From assembly GCF_900078705.1 (NCBI RefSeq), contig NZ_FKIF01000007.1, positions 186,001 through 250,000 on the forward strand: a stretch of 64,000 nucleotides of DNA, in the 5' to 3' direction. The position numbers and the translations under genes were made by a program. Shown piece by piece: positions 17,921 to 29,808 of this stretch. The DNA is from Bordetella ansorpii. GTDB taxonomy: Bacteria; Pseudomonadota; Gammaproteobacteria; Burkholderiales; Burkholderiaceae_B. Numbering within the stretch: the first letter of the stretch is position 1; each line of letters starts with the position of its first letter. The notes under the pieces are model-generated. The model had not been told where the DNA came from, ran no database searches, and saw only the letters and a program-made list of their open reading frames with translations.

Positions 17921-18478
17921 TCAGCGGCCCAGGCTCTGAATCACCTTGTCGGTGATGTCGACGCGCGGATTGACCGTGACGGCATCCTGGACGATCAGGT
18001 CGTAGTTCTCTTGCTCGGCGATACGCTTGATGGCCTCGTTGGCCTTGGTCACGATGGACGAGAATTCCTCGTTGCGGCGGCGGTTGAAGTCTTCCTGGAA
18101 TTCGCGGCGCTTGCGCTGCAGATCCATGTCCAGGTTGGACAGTTCACGCTGACGCGACACACGGTCGGAATCGGACAGGACGGGAGAGTCCTTGTCGAAC
18201 TTCTCGGCCTGGGCACGCAGGTTCGTGCTCATGCGCTGCAGCTCGTCGTCGCGGCGCTTGAACTCGGACTCGATCTTGGTCTGGGCAGCCTTGGCCGGGC
18301 CCGACTCGCGCAGGATGCGTTCCGTATTCACGAAGCCGATCTTGGTGCCTTGGGCTTGAGCCTGTGCGGCACCGGCGGCCACGGGCCCCAGCAGCAGCGC
18401 ACCCGCCAGGGCGACCGCCATGCCAAGTTTGCCGCCGCGGACGGGAGCCAGGGTTTTGAGTGCAAAATCAGACATCAT
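17921..18478 (-). CDS. skp: Periplasmic chaperone Skp/OmpH
   Basis: 185 aa. It has an N-terminal signal sequence (hydrophobic GMAVALAGALLLGPVAAGAAQAQA) and a mature part beginning GTKIGFVNTERILRESG. The long charged coiled-coil arms cover about residues 60-150 (RRDDELQRMSTNLRAQAEKF, RQRELSNLDMDLQRKRREFQ). Skp holds unfolded outer-membrane proteins on their way to BamA, whose gene is next upstream. ATG at 18478 has GGTGAG about seven bases before it; the following codon is also ATG (18475). Confidence 0.93.
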   Translation of the reverse strand: MMSDFALKTLAPVRGGKLGMAVALAGALLLGPVAAGAAQAQAQGTKIGFVNTERILRESGPAKAAQTKIESEFKRRDDELQRMSTNLRAQAEKFDKDSPVLSDSDRVSRQRELSNLDMDLQRKRREFQEDFNRRRNEEFSSIVTKANEAIKRIAEQENYDLIVQDAVTVNPRVDITDKVIQSLGR

Positions 18479-18595
18479 GAAAATCTCACCTTCGAATGAG
18501 GTAAAGCAAAGCGGACAAGACGATATTGTGCCATTAAACAACAGCGGCGCCGGGCCGCTGCCGTTTTTCCCATGTTTTCATGCGTAACCGCGCAA

Positions 18596-20983
18596 TCAGA
18601 ACCCCGTACCGATCTGGAACTGGAAGCTCTGCTTGTCGTCGCCCGGCTTGGCATTGAGCGGACGCGCATAGGACAGTTGCAGCGGGCCCAGCGGCGACTG
18701 CCACGACAGGCCCACGCCCGTCGAATAGCGCCAGCCGCACGGATCCTCGACCAGGTCGCCGGGCTTGCCGCCCGAGCAACCCACGCCGCTGCTGGACGAG
18801 ACCTGGCCCGCATCGGCGAACAGGAACCAGCGCAGCGTACGGTCGCGCGAGGCGCCCGGGAACGGCAGGTAGAGCTGCAAGTTGCCCACCAGGCGGCGCG
18901 AACCGCCCAGGTAGTCGCTGGTCTCGGGATCGCGCGGGCCCAGCGAGGCGCCATCGTAGCCGCGTACCGTGCCGATACCGCCCGCGTACACGTTCTTGAT
19001 GATCGGATAGTCGTTGCCGCCGTAGGCGCGGCCGTAGTCGGCCATGCCGTTGAACGCCAGCGTGTACGACCGGCCCAGGGGCAGGTAGTACTGCTGCTGC
19101 GCGGTCAGCATGTAGTACTTCAGGTCCACCGTGCCGAAATCCCCCTTCAGGCGCGTGTACGAACCCTTGGTCGGCGCCAGCGCGCTGTCACGCGTATCTT
19201 TCGACCAGCCCGCGTTGAAGATCACGGAGTTGGTCTTGTCGCCGTACTGGTCGACGAAATTCTTGTAGGCCAGGGGCGAGTTGCTGTACAGGCCGATCTG
19301 GTTGCGTTCGAGGTTGGCGCCCAGGAAGACGCGGTCGTATTCCGAGATCGGCACGCCGAAGTTCATGCCCAGGCCCATGGACTTGACGCGGTAGTCGCCG
19401 TCGTTGTTGTCCCAGGGCTCGGTGGTGCGGTAGTAGATCGACGTGGTGCGGCTGATGCCGTCCTTCGTGAAGTACGGATCGGTATGCGACAGCACGGCGG
19501 CGCGGTTGATCGAGCTGGTGTTCACCTGGAACGTCAGGTTGGTGCCGCTGCCGAACACGTTGTCCTCGCTGATGCCAGCCGACAGGATCGCCTTTTCGGT
19601 CGAGCCGTAGCCCACGCCCAGGTTGATCATGCCGGTGGGCTTTTCCTTCACGTCGACGTTGACGTCGACCTGGTCGGGAGAGCCGGGCACGGGATCGGTC
19701 TTGACGTTGACTTCGTTGAAGTAGCCCAGGCGATCGACGCGGTCGCGCGAGACACGGATGTCGCCCGCGTCGTACCAGGCCGATTCCTGCTGGCGCACTT
19801 CGCGGCGGATGACCTCGTCGCGGGTGCGCGTGTTGCCGCCCACCTGGATGCGGCGCACGTACACACGGCGGCTGGGGTCGACGTAGAACGTGACGTCGGC
19901 CTCGTGCTTGGCGCGGTCCAGCTGCGGGTTCGGGTTGACGTTGGCGAAGGCGTAGCCCAGGTCGCCCAGGTAGTCGGTGATGGCCTTGGCCGAGGCGTTG
20001 GCCTGGGCGGCCGAGAAGACCTCGCCCGGCTTGACCTGCACCAGGTTGTTGATTTCCTTGTCCAGGCCCAGCAGGTTGCCCGCCAGCTTGACGTTGCGGA
20101 CCTTGTAGGGCTCGCCTTCGTGCACGGTGATGGTGACGAAGATGTCCTTGCGGTCCGGCGAAATGGTGACCTGCGGGGGTTCGACCGAGAATTCCAGGTA
20201 GCCCTGGTCGAGGTAGAACGAGCGCAGGCGCTCGACGTCGCCCTCGAGCTTTTCGCGGGAATACTTGTCGGTGTTGGTGTACCAGGTCAGCCAGCCCGGC
20301 GTGGTCAGGTCGAACAGGTCGGTCAGGTCGCTTTCCGAGAAGGCCTTGTTGCCCACCACGCGGATTTCGCGGATGCGGGCCACGTCGCCTTCGAACACGT
20401 CGAAGCTGACGCCCACGCGGTTGCGTGGCAGCGGCGTGACGGTGGAGGTGACCTCGACGCCGTACTTGCCCTTGCCCAGGTACTGTTCCTTCAGTTCGTA
20501 CTCGGCGCGTTCGAGCATCGACTGGTCGAAGATGCGGCCTTCGCCGAAACCGACCTGGTTCAGCGACGTGGTGATCGCCTTGCTGTCGAACTCGCGCATG
20601 CCCGAGAAGGTGATCGAGGCGATCGTCGGGCGTTCCTGGACGGCGATCACGACGACGTTGTTGTCGGTGCGGATCTGCACGTCGCTGAAGAAGCCGGTGC
20701 CGTACAGGCGCCGCACGGCTTCGGTGGCCTCGTCCTCGGTGAAACGGTCGCCCACCTTGACCGGCAGGTAGCCGAAAACGGTGCCGGCATCGATACGCTG
20801 GATGCCTTCGACGCGGATGTCACGGACCACGAAGGGGTTGAACGCCTGGGCGATCGACGGAACCAGCAACGCAGCGGCAAGCAAGGTCGGCGCGAACACC
20901 TTGCTTATCGGCCGCAGGCCACCCGCCGTCAAACCCCGTTTCGTCCAGCCCTGTTCAAACTGAATCTTCCGGCGAAAAGACAT
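18596..20983 (-). CDS. bamA: Outer membrane protein assembly factor BamA
   Basis: 795 aa, standard length. Signal peptide (LLAAALLVPSIAQA near 34-47), then five POTRA domains (to about 440, starting FVVRDIRVEGIQRID) and a 16-strand barrel. The barrel carries the VRGYDGASLGPRD lid-lock region and ends in a C-terminal Phe (FQFQIGTGF), the outer-membrane targeting signal. Two cysteines in a late extracellular loop (GVGCSGG and EDPCGW) could form a disulphide. ATG at 20983 with an AAGGAT element upstream is preferred over an in-frame TTG at 21007. Confidence 0.97.
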   Translation of the reverse strand: MSFRRKIQFEQGWTKRGLTAGGLRPISKVFAPTLLAAALLVPSIAQAFNPFVVRDIRVEGIQRIDAGTVFGYLPVKVGDRFTEDEATEAVRRLYGTGFFSDVQIRTDNNVVVIAVQERPTIASITFSGMREFDSKAITTSLNQVGFGEGRIFDQSMLERAEYELKEQYLGKGKYGVEVTSTVTPLPRNRVGVSFDVFEGDVARIREIRVVGNKAFSESDLTDLFDLTTPGWLTWYTNTDKYSREKLEGDVERLRSFYLDQGYLEFSVEPPQVTISPDRKDIFVTITVHEGEPYKVRNVKLAGNLLGLDKEINNLVQVKPGEVFSAAQANASAKAITDYLGDLGYAFANVNPNPQLDRAKHEADVTFYVDPSRRVYVRRIQVGGNTRTRDEVIRREVRQQESAWYDAGDIRVSRDRVDRLGYFNEVNVKTDPVPGSPDQVDVNVDVKEKPTGMINLGVGYGSTEKAILSAGISEDNVFGSGTNLTFQVNTSSINRAAVLSHTDPYFTKDGISRTTSIYYRTTEPWDNNDGDYRVKSMGLGMNFGVPISEYDRVFLGANLERNQIGLYSNSPLAYKNFVDQYGDKTNSVIFNAGWSKDTRDSALAPTKGSYTRLKGDFGTVDLKYYMLTAQQQYYLPLGRSYTLAFNGMADYGRAYGGNDYPIIKNVYAGGIGTVRGYDGASLGPRDPETSDYLGGSRRLVGNLQLYLPFPGASRDRTLRWFLFADAGQVSSSSGVGCSGGKPGDLVEDPCGWRYSTGVGLSWQSPLGPLQLSYARPLNAKPGDDKQSFQFQIGTGF

Positions 20984-21121
20984 CCTTGCGTATCCTTGGT
21001 AGAGCAAATAAGGCCCCCACGCGCCCCCCGCGGCTCAGGCGCCCGGAAAGCACGGTTTCCAGTCGCCTTTTCGCCCATGAGCGGCCCCGCGGCAAAGCCG
21101 TGGATTTTATTCGATTCGCGG

Positions 21122-22450
21122 CTAGGTGAACAGGCGCGAGAAATCGTTGAACAATGCCAGCCCCATCAGGCAGGCCAGCAATCCGATACCGGCCCGTTGC
21201 CCCATATCGATCCAGTGATCGGATAGCGGACGGCCCCGCACGAATTCGACGAGATAGTACAGCAGATGGCCGCCATCCAGCATAGGAATGGGCAAGAGGT
21301 TCAGTACGCCCAGGCTGATGCTGATCAGGGCCATGTAGGCGATATAGGCAGCCAGGCCGATACGGGCCGTCTGCCCGGCGTAGTCGGCGATGGTGACCGG
21401 GCCGCTGACGTTGCGCCACGAGACCTCGCCCATGACCATGCGGCCCATCATGCGCAACGACAGCAACGCGGTGTCCCAGGTGCGCTGCGCGCCGCGCCAG
21501 ACGCTTTCCAGCACGCCATAGCGCACCGTGACCATGGGCAGGTCGCCGCCCACCTGCACGCCGATGCGGCCGATGGTGCGGCCCTCGACGGTCTCGGGCT
21601 TGGGCGTGAGGGCCAGCGACAGCGCCGCGCCGTCGCGCACCACCGCCAGGGCCAGCGGCTGGCCGGGATGCTTCTGGATCTGTTCGATCAACTGTCCGGC
21701 GTCCGGATCGCGCAAGTCGCCTGCGCCCACGATGCGGTCGCCCGCGCGCAGGCCGGCGGTCTCGCCGACGCTGTCGGCAAACACCTCGACCACCACCGGC
21801 TTGGGCCGGGCCAGGCCCAGGCCCGTGTTGGCCAACGGGTCGTGAGCGGGATCCATGTCGCCACCCGCGATCTGCAACGTGCGCTGCTGGGCGGCGCCGG
21901 CGGCGGTGCGCACGTCCAGCATGGCCTGGCCGCCCGAGGACAGCACGTCCAGCAGGTGCCAGCGTGCGTCGTTCCAGGATTCGACGGGCTTGCCATCGAC
22001 CGCCTGGATGCGATCCCCCGCCTGCACGCCCGCCTGGGCGGCGGCCGTGCCGGCCGCCGGTTGCGCAAGGATGGGCGCGGGCTCTTGGGTGCCGGCGATG
22101 TTCAGGCAGGCATACAGGAAGACGGCCAGCACGAGATTGAAGACCGGACCGGCCGCCACGATGGCGAAACGCCGGCCGACCGGCTGGGCATTGAAGGTCT
22201 GCTTCACCTCGGAGGCCGGCGCGCCCACCGGGGCGTCGTCCTGCATCTTGACGTAGCCACCCAGCGGAATGGCGGAAATGGCCCATTCGGTGCCATTGCG
22301 ATCGACGCGCCGCAGCAGCACCTTGCCGAAGCCGATGGAGAAGCGCAGCACGCGCACGCCGCACAGCCGCGCCACCCAATAGTGGCCCAACTCGTGGAAG
22401 GTGATGAGGACGCCCAGCGCGATGGCGAAGGCAAGCAGCGTGAAAAGCAT
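21122..22450 (-). CDS. rseP: Site-2 protease RseP
   Basis: 442 aa inner-membrane zinc metalloprotease that cuts anti-sigma factors in the envelope stress response. HELGH at residues 19-23 in the first membrane segment is the zinc site, PIPMLDGGHLLYYLVEF near the C-terminus supplies the third ligand, and two PDZ-like domains lie between (about 120-310; AGDRIVGAGDL). The ATG at 22450 matches the family N-terminus MLFTLLAFAIALGVLITFH. Located between dxr and bamA as in most betaproteobacteria. Confidence 0.95.
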   Translation of the reverse strand: MLFTLLAFAIALGVLITFHELGHYWVARLCGVRVLRFSIGFGKVLLRRVDRNGTEWAISAIPLGGYVKMQDDAPVGAPASEVKQTFNAQPVGRRFAIVAAGPVFNLVLAVFLYACLNIAGTQEPAPILAQPAAGTAAAQAGVQAGDRIQAVDGKPVESWNDARWHLLDVLSSGGQAMLDVRTAAGAAQQRTLQIAGGDMDPAHDPLANTGLGLARPKPVVVEVFADSVGETAGLRAGDRIVGAGDLRDPDAGQLIEQIQKHPGQPLALAVVRDGAALSLALTPKPETVEGRTIGRIGVQVGGDLPMVTVRYGVLESVWRGAQRTWDTALLSLRMMGRMVMGEVSWRNVSGPVTIADYAGQTARIGLAAYIAYMALISISLGVLNLLPIPMLDGGHLLYYLVEFVRGRPLSDHWIDMGQRAGIGLLACLMGLALFNDFSRLFT

Positions 22451-22523
22451 GGTCGGGCTTCCGAAGGCGTGTCCGAGACCGAGGATTCGAAACCGGCGGG
22501 CGCCGGGACCTGCCATAGATCCC

Positions 22524-23723
22524 TTACACCACTCCCAGGTTCCCCGCATAGGCGCGGACTTCGGCATCCAGGGCGAGCACGTCGCCCAAGCTGGCGAGGG
22601 TAACAGATGATCGACCCGCCTGCCACTCGATGGCCGCCTGGATCACCCGGGGGATCCAGGTGTAGGGCAGGCGGCCCTCCAGGAAGGCCTGCACCGCCAC
22701 CTCGTTGGCCGCGTTCAGCGCGACGCTGGCCGCCTGGCCGGCGCGCAGCGCCTCGAAGGACAGGCGCAGACAGGGAAAGCGGTCGAAATCGGGCGCCTCG
22801 AAATCCAGCCGCCCCTGCCGGGCCAGGTCCAGCCCCCCCACTCCGCTGGCGATGCGCTCGGGAAAGCCCAGCGCATACGCGATGGGCGTGCGCATGTCGG
22901 GCTGGCCCAGTTGCGCCAGCACCGAGCCGTCCTCGTACTCGACCATCGAGTGGATGACGCTCTGCGGATGCACCACCACCTCGATACGGTCGGGCGGCAT
23001 GGCGAACAGCCAGTGCGCCTCGATGACTTCGAGGCCCTTGTTCAGCATGGTGGCCGAATCGACCGAGATCTTGCGGCCCATGCTCCAGTTGGGGTGGGCG
23101 CAGGCCTGTTCGGGCGTGACGGATTCCAGGTCCGCCGGGTCGGCGCGGCGGAACGGCCCGCCGGACGCCGTCAGCAGCAGACGCCGCACGCCGAGCGCGG
23201 GCTCGGTGGGCGCGCTGGCGCGGGCGCCGTGCGGCAGGCATTGGAAGATGGCGTTGTGCTCGCTGTCGATGGGCAGCAGCTCGGCGCCGCTGTCGCGCAC
23301 CGCATTCATGAACAGCGGGCCGGCGGCCACCAGGGCCTCTTTGTTGGCCAGCAGCACGCGCTTGCCGGCCCGGGCCGCGGCCAGCGCGGAGGGCAGGCCG
23401 GCGGCGCCCACGATGGCCGCCATCACCGTGTCGCACCGGCTGTCGGCCGCCGTGTCGGCCAGCGCCTGGGCGCCCACGCGGACTTCAGGAGGCTGCCCCG
23501 CCCCGTTCCAGGCCGCCAGGAAGCGCGCGCGGGCCGCGTCGTCGGGCACCACCACCACGGCGGCGCGGCTGGCCGCCGCCTGCTCGGCCAACTGTTCCAT
23601 GCGGCTGTGCGCCGACAGGGCATAGACCGCCATCCGCTCGGGATGGCGGGCGATCACATCCAGGGTGCTGACCCCGATCGAACCGGTCGAGCCAAGCACG
23701 ACCACGCGTTGCATTGCGTTCAC
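22524..23723 (-). CDS. dxr: 1-deoxy-D-xylulose 5-phosphate reductoisomerase
   Basis: 399 aa. Makes 2-C-methyl-D-erythritol 4-phosphate, the committed step of the MEP isoprenoid route, using NADPH and a divalent metal. [10 protein letters not shown] (11-20) binds [14 protein letters not shown] and [13 protein letters not shown] hold the catalytic and metal residues. GTG at 23723 is taken as start because AGAGG lies five bases before it; the ATG three codons later is poorly spaced. It supplies precursors for undecaprenyl phosphate made by UppS two genes upstream. Confidence 0.96.
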   Translation of the reverse strand: MNAMQRVVVLGSTGSIGVSTLDVIARHPERMAVYALSAHSRMEQLAEQAAASRAAVVVVPDDAARARFLAAWNGAGQPPEVRVGAQALADTAADSRCDTVMAAIVGAAGLPSALAAARAGKRVLLANKEALVAAGPLFMNAVRDSGAELLPIDSEHNAIFQCLPHGARASAPTEPALGVRRLLLTASGGPFRRADPADLESVTPEQACAHPNWSMGRKISVDSATMLNKGLEVIEAHWLFAMPPDRIEVVVHPQSVIHSMVEYEDGSVLAQLGQPDMRTPIAYALGFPERIASGVGGLDLARQGRLDFEAPDFDRFPCLRLSFEALRAGQAASVALNAANEVAVQAFLEGRLPYTWIPRVIQAAIEWQAGRSSVTLASLGDVLALDAEVRAYAGNLGVV

Positions 23724-23782
23724 TGATACCTCTGCGGCCTGCGGCAGGCATGGGCCCTGTCAATCATGGGAAGGCCCTGGTC

Positions 23783-24640
23783 TCAAGACATGACGCCGGA
23801 CAGCAGCAGCGCGACCGGCATGACGGGAATGATCGCGTCGATGCGGTCGTAGACGCCGCCGTGGCCCGGCAATAGCGAACTGGAATCCTTGCGGCCGGCC
23901 CGGCGCTTGAGCAGGGACTCGAACAGATCCCCCATGATGGCGATCATGCCCAGCAGCGCGGCCAGCGGAATGGCGCCCCAGACGGTCCAGCGCTCGACCA
24001 GCAAGGCGCCGAAGGTGCCCTGCCACAACGCGGAAAGCAGGATCCAGACGACCGCGCCCGCCACGCCGGCGACCGCGCCCTCGATGGTCTTGCCGGGGCT
24101 GACGCGCGGCGCCAGCTTGTGCCTGCCCAGCGCGCGGCCCGCGAAATAGGCGGCGATGTCGGCCACCCAAACCAGCGCCAGCAGGGACACGACGAACATG
24201 CCGCCATAGGCAAGATACATCAGCGCCAGCACGGCCCAGCCGGTGAGCAGCGCCAGCGGCGCGAACAGCGACCACCCCATGTTGCCCGGCGGCGCGTCGG
24301 CGCGCCCCTTGACGACGGCGCCGGCAGCGAACACCAGCCACACCAGGGCCGATGCCGGCGCGAGAACGGCCGACACGAAGCGCTGCAGGGGCAAGGCGAG
24401 ATCGCCGCCCTGCACCCACAGGCCGGCGGTGCCCAGCATGACCACGAACAGCAGGATGCCGGTGGCCGGGGCCGTGGCGCGCGGCAGTTCCTGGGGCAGC
24501 GTCAGGCGCAGCCACTCCCAGGCCGCGCAGGCCGTGGCCAGGGCCAGCAGCGACAGGAACCACATGGGCTGATCGGAAGCGAGCGCGCCGGCCAGGATGG
24601 CCAGCAGCACGATGGCGGTCAGAATGCGCTGGCCTAGCAT
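23783..24640 (-). CDS. cdsA: Phosphatidate cytidylyltransferase
   Basis: 285 aa, about eight membrane segments. Makes CDP-diacylglycerol for phospholipid synthesis. The C-terminal CDS signature is present around MGDLFESLLKRRAGRKDSS and LLPGHGGVYDRID. ATG at 24640 has AAAGGAG 8 bases upstream. It is 14 bp after uppS, in one operon. Confidence 0.95.
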   Translation of the reverse strand: MLGQRILTAIVLLAILAGALASDQPMWFLSLLALATACAAWEWLRLTLPQELPRATAPATGILLFVVMLGTAGLWVQGGDLALPLQRFVSAVLAPASALVWLVFAAGAVVKGRADAPPGNMGWSLFAPLALLTGWAVLALMYLAYGGMFVVSLLALVWVADIAAYFAGRALGRHKLAPRVSPGKTIEGAVAGVAGAVVWILLSALWQGTFGALLVERWTVWGAIPLAALLGMIAIMGDLFESLLKRRAGRKDSSSLLPGHGGVYDRIDAIIPVMPVALLLSGVMS

Positions 24641-24654
24641 GGGCGGGACTCCTT

Positions 24655-25419
24655 TCAGCGCGGCGCGTCGCCGCGCACCTGGGCGCTGGTGCGGCCGAAA
24701 CGGCGCTCGCGCGTGCGATACCACTCGAAGGCCGCTTCCAGCGCCTCGGCGCCGAAATCAGGCCAGTACAAGTCGGTGAAGTACAGCTCGGTATAGGCGA
24801 GCTGCCAGATGAGGAAATTGGAGATGCGCTGTTCGCCGCCGGTGCGGATGAACAGGTCGGGCTCGGGCGCCCAGGACATCGACAGATGCGAGGCCAGCTC
24901 GGCCTCTTCGATGCGCCGCGGATCGGCCGCCAGCTCGGGACGGGCGGCCAGCATGGCGCGCGTGGCCTGCAGCACATCCCAACGCCCGCCATAGTTGGCG
25001 GCGATGGAAAGATTCAGGCGGTCGTTGTGCGCGGTGCGGGCCTGCGCGGCATCGATCAGCTCGCGCAGCCGCGGCTCGAAGGGGGACAGGTCGCCCACCA
25101 CCCGCAGCCGCACGCCTTGATCCTGCAACTTGTCGACCTCGCGCTCCAGCGCCTGAACGAACAGGCGCATCAGCAGCGACACTTCGTCCGCCGGACGCCG
25201 CCAGTTCTCGGAACTGAAGGCGAACAGCGTCAGGTAACGCACCCCGGCGCGCCCGCAGGCCTCCACCACGCGGCGCACCGCCTGCACGCCCTTGGCGTGG
25301 CCGGCCGTGCGAGGCAGATGACGGCGCGTGGCCCATCGGCCATTGCCATCCATGATGATGGCAACGTGCTCGGGAATCGCACCGGTCTCGGGAACCGCCT
25401 GGGTGGAACTGATGGCCAT
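24655..25419 (-). CDS. uppS: Undecaprenyl diphosphate synthase (cis-prenyltransferase)
   Basis: 254 aa. Builds the C55 lipid carrier for peptidoglycan and LPS from isopentenyl diphosphate and farnesyl diphosphate. [13 protein letters not shown] gives catalytic D24, [14 protein letters not shown] and the late [20 protein letters not shown] are the other conserved regions. It starts 13 bp after the frr stop codon. Confidence 0.97.
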   Translation of the reverse strand: MAISSTQAVPETGAIPEHVAIIMDGNGRWATRRHLPRTAGHAKGVQAVRRVVEACGRAGVRYLTLFAFSSENWRRPADEVSLLMRLFVQALEREVDKLQDQGVRLRVVGDLSPFEPRLRELIDAAQARTAHNDRLNLSIAANYGGRWDVLQATRAMLAARPELAADPRRIEEAELASHLSMSWAPEPDLFIRTGGEQRISNFLIWQLAYTELYFTDLYWPDFGAEALEAAFEWYRTRERRFGRTSAQVRGDAPR

Positions 25420-25432
25420 GTAATGGACAGGC

Positions 25433-25993
25433 TCAGACCGTCATGATCTCGGCTTCTTTCTGGGCGACCATCTTGTCGATGTCGGCCACGAAGCGGTCGG
25501 TGAGCTTTTGCACGTCGTCCTGCCCGCGGCGCTCGTCATCCTCGGAGATGGCCTTGTCCTTGACCAGCTTCTTCAGGGTTTCGTTGGCTTCACGGCGCAG
25601 GTTGCGCACGGCGACCTTGGCGTCCTCGCCTTCGCTCTTGACCACCTTGGTCAGGTCGCGGCGGCGTTCCTCGGTGAGCGCGGGCATCGGCACTCGGATG
25701 CTGTCGCCCAGTGCGACCGGATTCAGGCCCAGGTCGGATTCACGAATGGCCTTCTCGATCGGGCCGGCCATGTGCTTCTCGTACGGCTGCACGCTGATGG
25801 TGCGCGCGTCGACCAGGTTGACGTTGGCCACCTGGCCCACGGGCACCGGCGAGCCGTAGTACTCGACATGGACGTGGTCCAGGATGCCGGTATGCGCGCG
25901 GCCGGTACGGATCTTGGCCAGATTCGTCTTCAGGGTTTCCAGGGACTTGGTCATCCTGGATTCTGCGGACTTGCGGGTATCTGCGACGCTCAT
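25433..25993 (-). CDS. frr: Ribosome recycling factor
   Basis: 186 aa, the usual 185-186. It splits post-termination ribosomes with EF-G. Conserved [22 protein letters not shown] near the N-terminus and the helical C-terminal half ([31 protein letters not shown]) are present. ATG at 25993; 25 bp after pyrH. Confidence 0.97.
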   Translation of the reverse strand: MSVADTRKSAESRMTKSLETLKTNLAKIRTGRAHTGILDHVHVEYYGSPVPVGQVANVNLVDARTISVQPYEKHMAGPIEKAIRESDLGLNPVALGDSIRVPMPALTEERRRDLTKVVKSEGEDAKVAVRNLRREANETLKKLVKDKAISEDDERRGQDDVQKLTDRFVADIDKMVAQKEAEIMTV

Positions 25994-26018
25994 GGTCTTT
26001 TTCCTTGCTTTCTTGGAC

Positions 26019-27712
<1,694 letters not shown>

Positions 27713-27738
27713 GGTTTGCTCCAAATTTCGCTAAGACA

Positions 27739-27760
27739 TGCCCCGGAAAGGACCGGGGCA
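27739..27760 (-). terminator. Hairpin in the rpsB-tsf gap
   Basis: TGCCCCGG (27739-27746) and CCGGGGCA (27753-27760) form a perfect 8-bp stem with a six-base loop, 26 bp before the tsf start. No T-run follows. It resembles the attenuating hairpin known between rpsB and tsf in other bacteria, which lowers tsf expression relative to rpsB; this role is inference. Confidence 0.45.
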
Positions 27761-27894
27761 AGGGTATGGATGTTACGAGGCGGACGGCCCCGCCGGCATG
27801 CGGCGGGCGGGCGCATTCCGTGCGCCGCGGCTTGGCGGCCGGACGGCGGGCGGGTCACCCCGCCCCATCCTAGCCGCCGGACATGACAGGCGAA

Positions 27895-28644
27895 TTAGGC
27901 CTGGCTGTCCTGGACTTCGACGAACTCTTCCTGGCCTTCGCCCAGCTCTTCGACCAGACCGTTGATGTTCTGTTCGCGGCCTTCCAGCACGGCGTCGGCG
28001 ATGCCCTTGGCGTACAGCGCGATGGCCTTGGCCGAGTCGTCGTTGCCAGGGATGATGTAGTCGATGCCGTCGGGCGAGTGGTTGGTGTCAACCACGGCGA
28101 CCACCGGAATGCCCAGCACGCGGGCTTCGGCCACGGCGATCTTGTGGTAGCCGACGTCGATGATGAACAGGGCGTCGGGCAGGCCGTTCATGTCCTTGAT
28201 GCCGCCGATCGACTTGTTCAGCTTGTCCAGCTCGCGCTCGAACAGCAGGCCTTCCTTCTTGATCATGCGCTCGGCGCCGCCTTCGGCGACGACGACTTCC
28301 ATGTCCTTCAGGCGCTTGATCGAGGTCTTGACCGTCTTGAAGTTGGTCAGCATGCCGCCGAGCCAGCGGGCGTCGACGTAGGGCATGCCGCAACGGGCGG
28401 CTTCGGCGGCGACCAGCTCGCGGGCGGCGCGCTTCGTGCCGACGAACAGGATGTTGCCGCCGCGGGCAGCCAGCTGCTTCACGAACTTGGTGGCTTCCTG
28501 GTACTTCTCGACCGTCTTTTCCAGGTTGACGATGTGGATCTTGTTACGATGGCCGAAGATGTAGGGAGCCATCTTCGGGTTCCAGTAACGGGTCTGGTGG
28601 CCGAAGTGGACGCCGGCTTCGAGCATTTCACGCATGAGGGACAT
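27895..28644 (-). CDS. rpsB: 30S ribosomal protein S2
   Basis: 249 aa. Starts [21 protein letters not shown] with the S2 signature, and contains [16 protein letters not shown] and [27 protein letters not shown] at 28644. The acidic C-terminus ([18 protein letters not shown]) is normal for betaproteobacteria. First gene of the rpsB-tsf-pyrH-frr set and divergent from map. Confidence 0.98.
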   Translation of the reverse strand: MSLMREMLEAGVHFGHQTRYWNPKMAPYIFGHRNKIHIVNLEKTVEKYQEATKFVKQLAARGGNILFVGTKRAARELVAAEAARCGMPYVDARWLGGMLTNFKTVKTSIKRLKDMEVVVAEGGAERMIKKEGLLFERELDKLNKSIGGIKDMNGLPDALFIIDVGYHKIAVAEARVLGIPVVAVVDTNHSPDGIDYIIPGNDDSAKAIALYAKGIADAVLEGREQNINGLVEELGEGQEEFVEVQDSQA

Positions 28645-28959
28645 ATCAAATCTCCAAGGGTTGGGTCTTGCATCCATGCCAGTACCAGCGGGGTGAATCG
28701 GGCAGCTCCATGAAATGAGCCTTAAACGCCCTTTGCTTCCCACCGGACCCTTTGCGGCACGACGCGCGATTTCATTTTGGGTAAAACCCCGACCAGGAAC
28801 AGCGTATCGAGCCGCCCCTGACCGTCTCTGACAAGAGGTGTGTTTTTACCCTTCCGTTTCCCGAAATTTCGGGAAAGCCTATAATTCTACTATCTTTCCA
28901 AGCAACTGCTCAAGTCGCGGCGCACACAAGCACCGTGGGGCGAGCCGAACAAGAGATAC
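28645..28959. promoter_or_regulatory. Divergent rpsB/map control region
   Basis: This 315-bp gene-free stretch holds a perfect 20-bp palindrome at 28857-28876 (half-site TTTCCCGAAA) whose left half covers the expected -35 position of a plus-strand TATAAT (28880-28885), the likely -10 of map. GGGTAAAA (28779-28786) and TTTTACCC (28844-28851) form a separated inverted repeat in what would be the rpsB leader, a place where S2-binding autoregulatory structures occur in other bacteria. A weak minus-strand TTGTCA (28829-28834) may be the rpsB -35. No reading frame of interest was seen. Confidence 0.55.
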
Positions 28960-29781
28960 ATGGGACTCGTAACCGATCCGGCCGACCTGGCCAAAATGCG
29001 CGCCGCCTGCCAGGACGCCGCCAAGATCCTCGACTTCATCACCCCCTACGTCAAGCCGGGTGTCACCACGGGCGAGCTCGACCGCCTCTGCCTGCAATAC
29101 CTGACGGAAGAGCTGAAGGTGAAGTCCGCCACCGTGGGCTACGCGCCGCCGGGCTACCCGCCCTTCCCCGGCGCCATCTGTACGTCCGTCAACCACCAGA
29201 TCTGCCACGGCATCCCGGGCGACAAGGTGCTGAAGAACGGCGACTCGCTGAACATCGACGTCACCATCATCAAGGACGGCTGGTTCGGCGACACCAGCCG
29301 CATGTACCACGTGGGCGAACCGTCGATCCTGTCGCGCCGCCTGGCCGACATCACCTTCGAATGCATGTGGAAGGGCATCCAGCAGGTGCGCAACGGCGCC
29401 ACGCTGGGCGACGTGGGCTCGGCCATCCAGAAGCACGCGGAGTCGCATGGTTTCTCGGTGGTGCGCGAGTTCTGCGGCCACGGCATCGGCCGCCGCTTCC
29501 ACGAAGATCCGCAGGTGCTGCATTACGGCAAGCCAGGCACCGGCGTGCGCCTGACCACCGGCATGCTGTTCACCATCGAGCCGATGATCAACGCCGGCCG
29601 CCGCGAGATCCGCCAGTTGTCCGATGGCTGGACCGTGGTCACGCGCGATCATAGCCTGTCCGCCCAATGGGAACACGCGGTGTGTGTCACCGAGACCGGC
29701 TACGAGGTCCTGACCGTGTCGCCCGGCATGCCGCCCCCGCCGGCCTTCATCACCGAGCCCGTCACCATTCCGGCGCTCTGA
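28960..29781 (+). CDS. map: Methionine aminopeptidase, type I
   Basis: 273 aa. Removes N-terminal methionine from nascent proteins. The five metal ligands lie in LNIDVTIIKDGWFGDTSRMY (two Asp), GHGIGRRFHEDP (His), FTIEPMIN (Glu) and WEHAVCVTE (Glu). ATG at 28960 with AAGAGA just before it. The C-terminus has a short Pro-rich tail (PGMPPPPAF). Next to rpsB in the usual divergent order and 27 bp before glnD. Confidence 0.97.
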   Translation: MGLVTDPADLAKMRAACQDAAKILDFITPYVKPGVTTGELDRLCLQYLTEELKVKSATVGYAPPGYPPFPGAICTSVNHQICHGIPGDKVLKNGDSLNIDVTIIKDGWFGDTSRMYHVGEPSILSRRLADITFECMWKGIQQVRNGATLGDVGSAIQKHAESHGFSVVREFCGHGIGRRFHEDPQVLHYGKPGTGVRLTTGMLFTIEPMINAGRREIRQLSDGWTVVTRDHSLSAQWEHAVCVTETGYEVLTVSPGMPPPPAFITEPVTIPAL

Positions 29782-29808
29782 CCCCGCCGCAACCCGTAGG
29801 CCGCCCGC

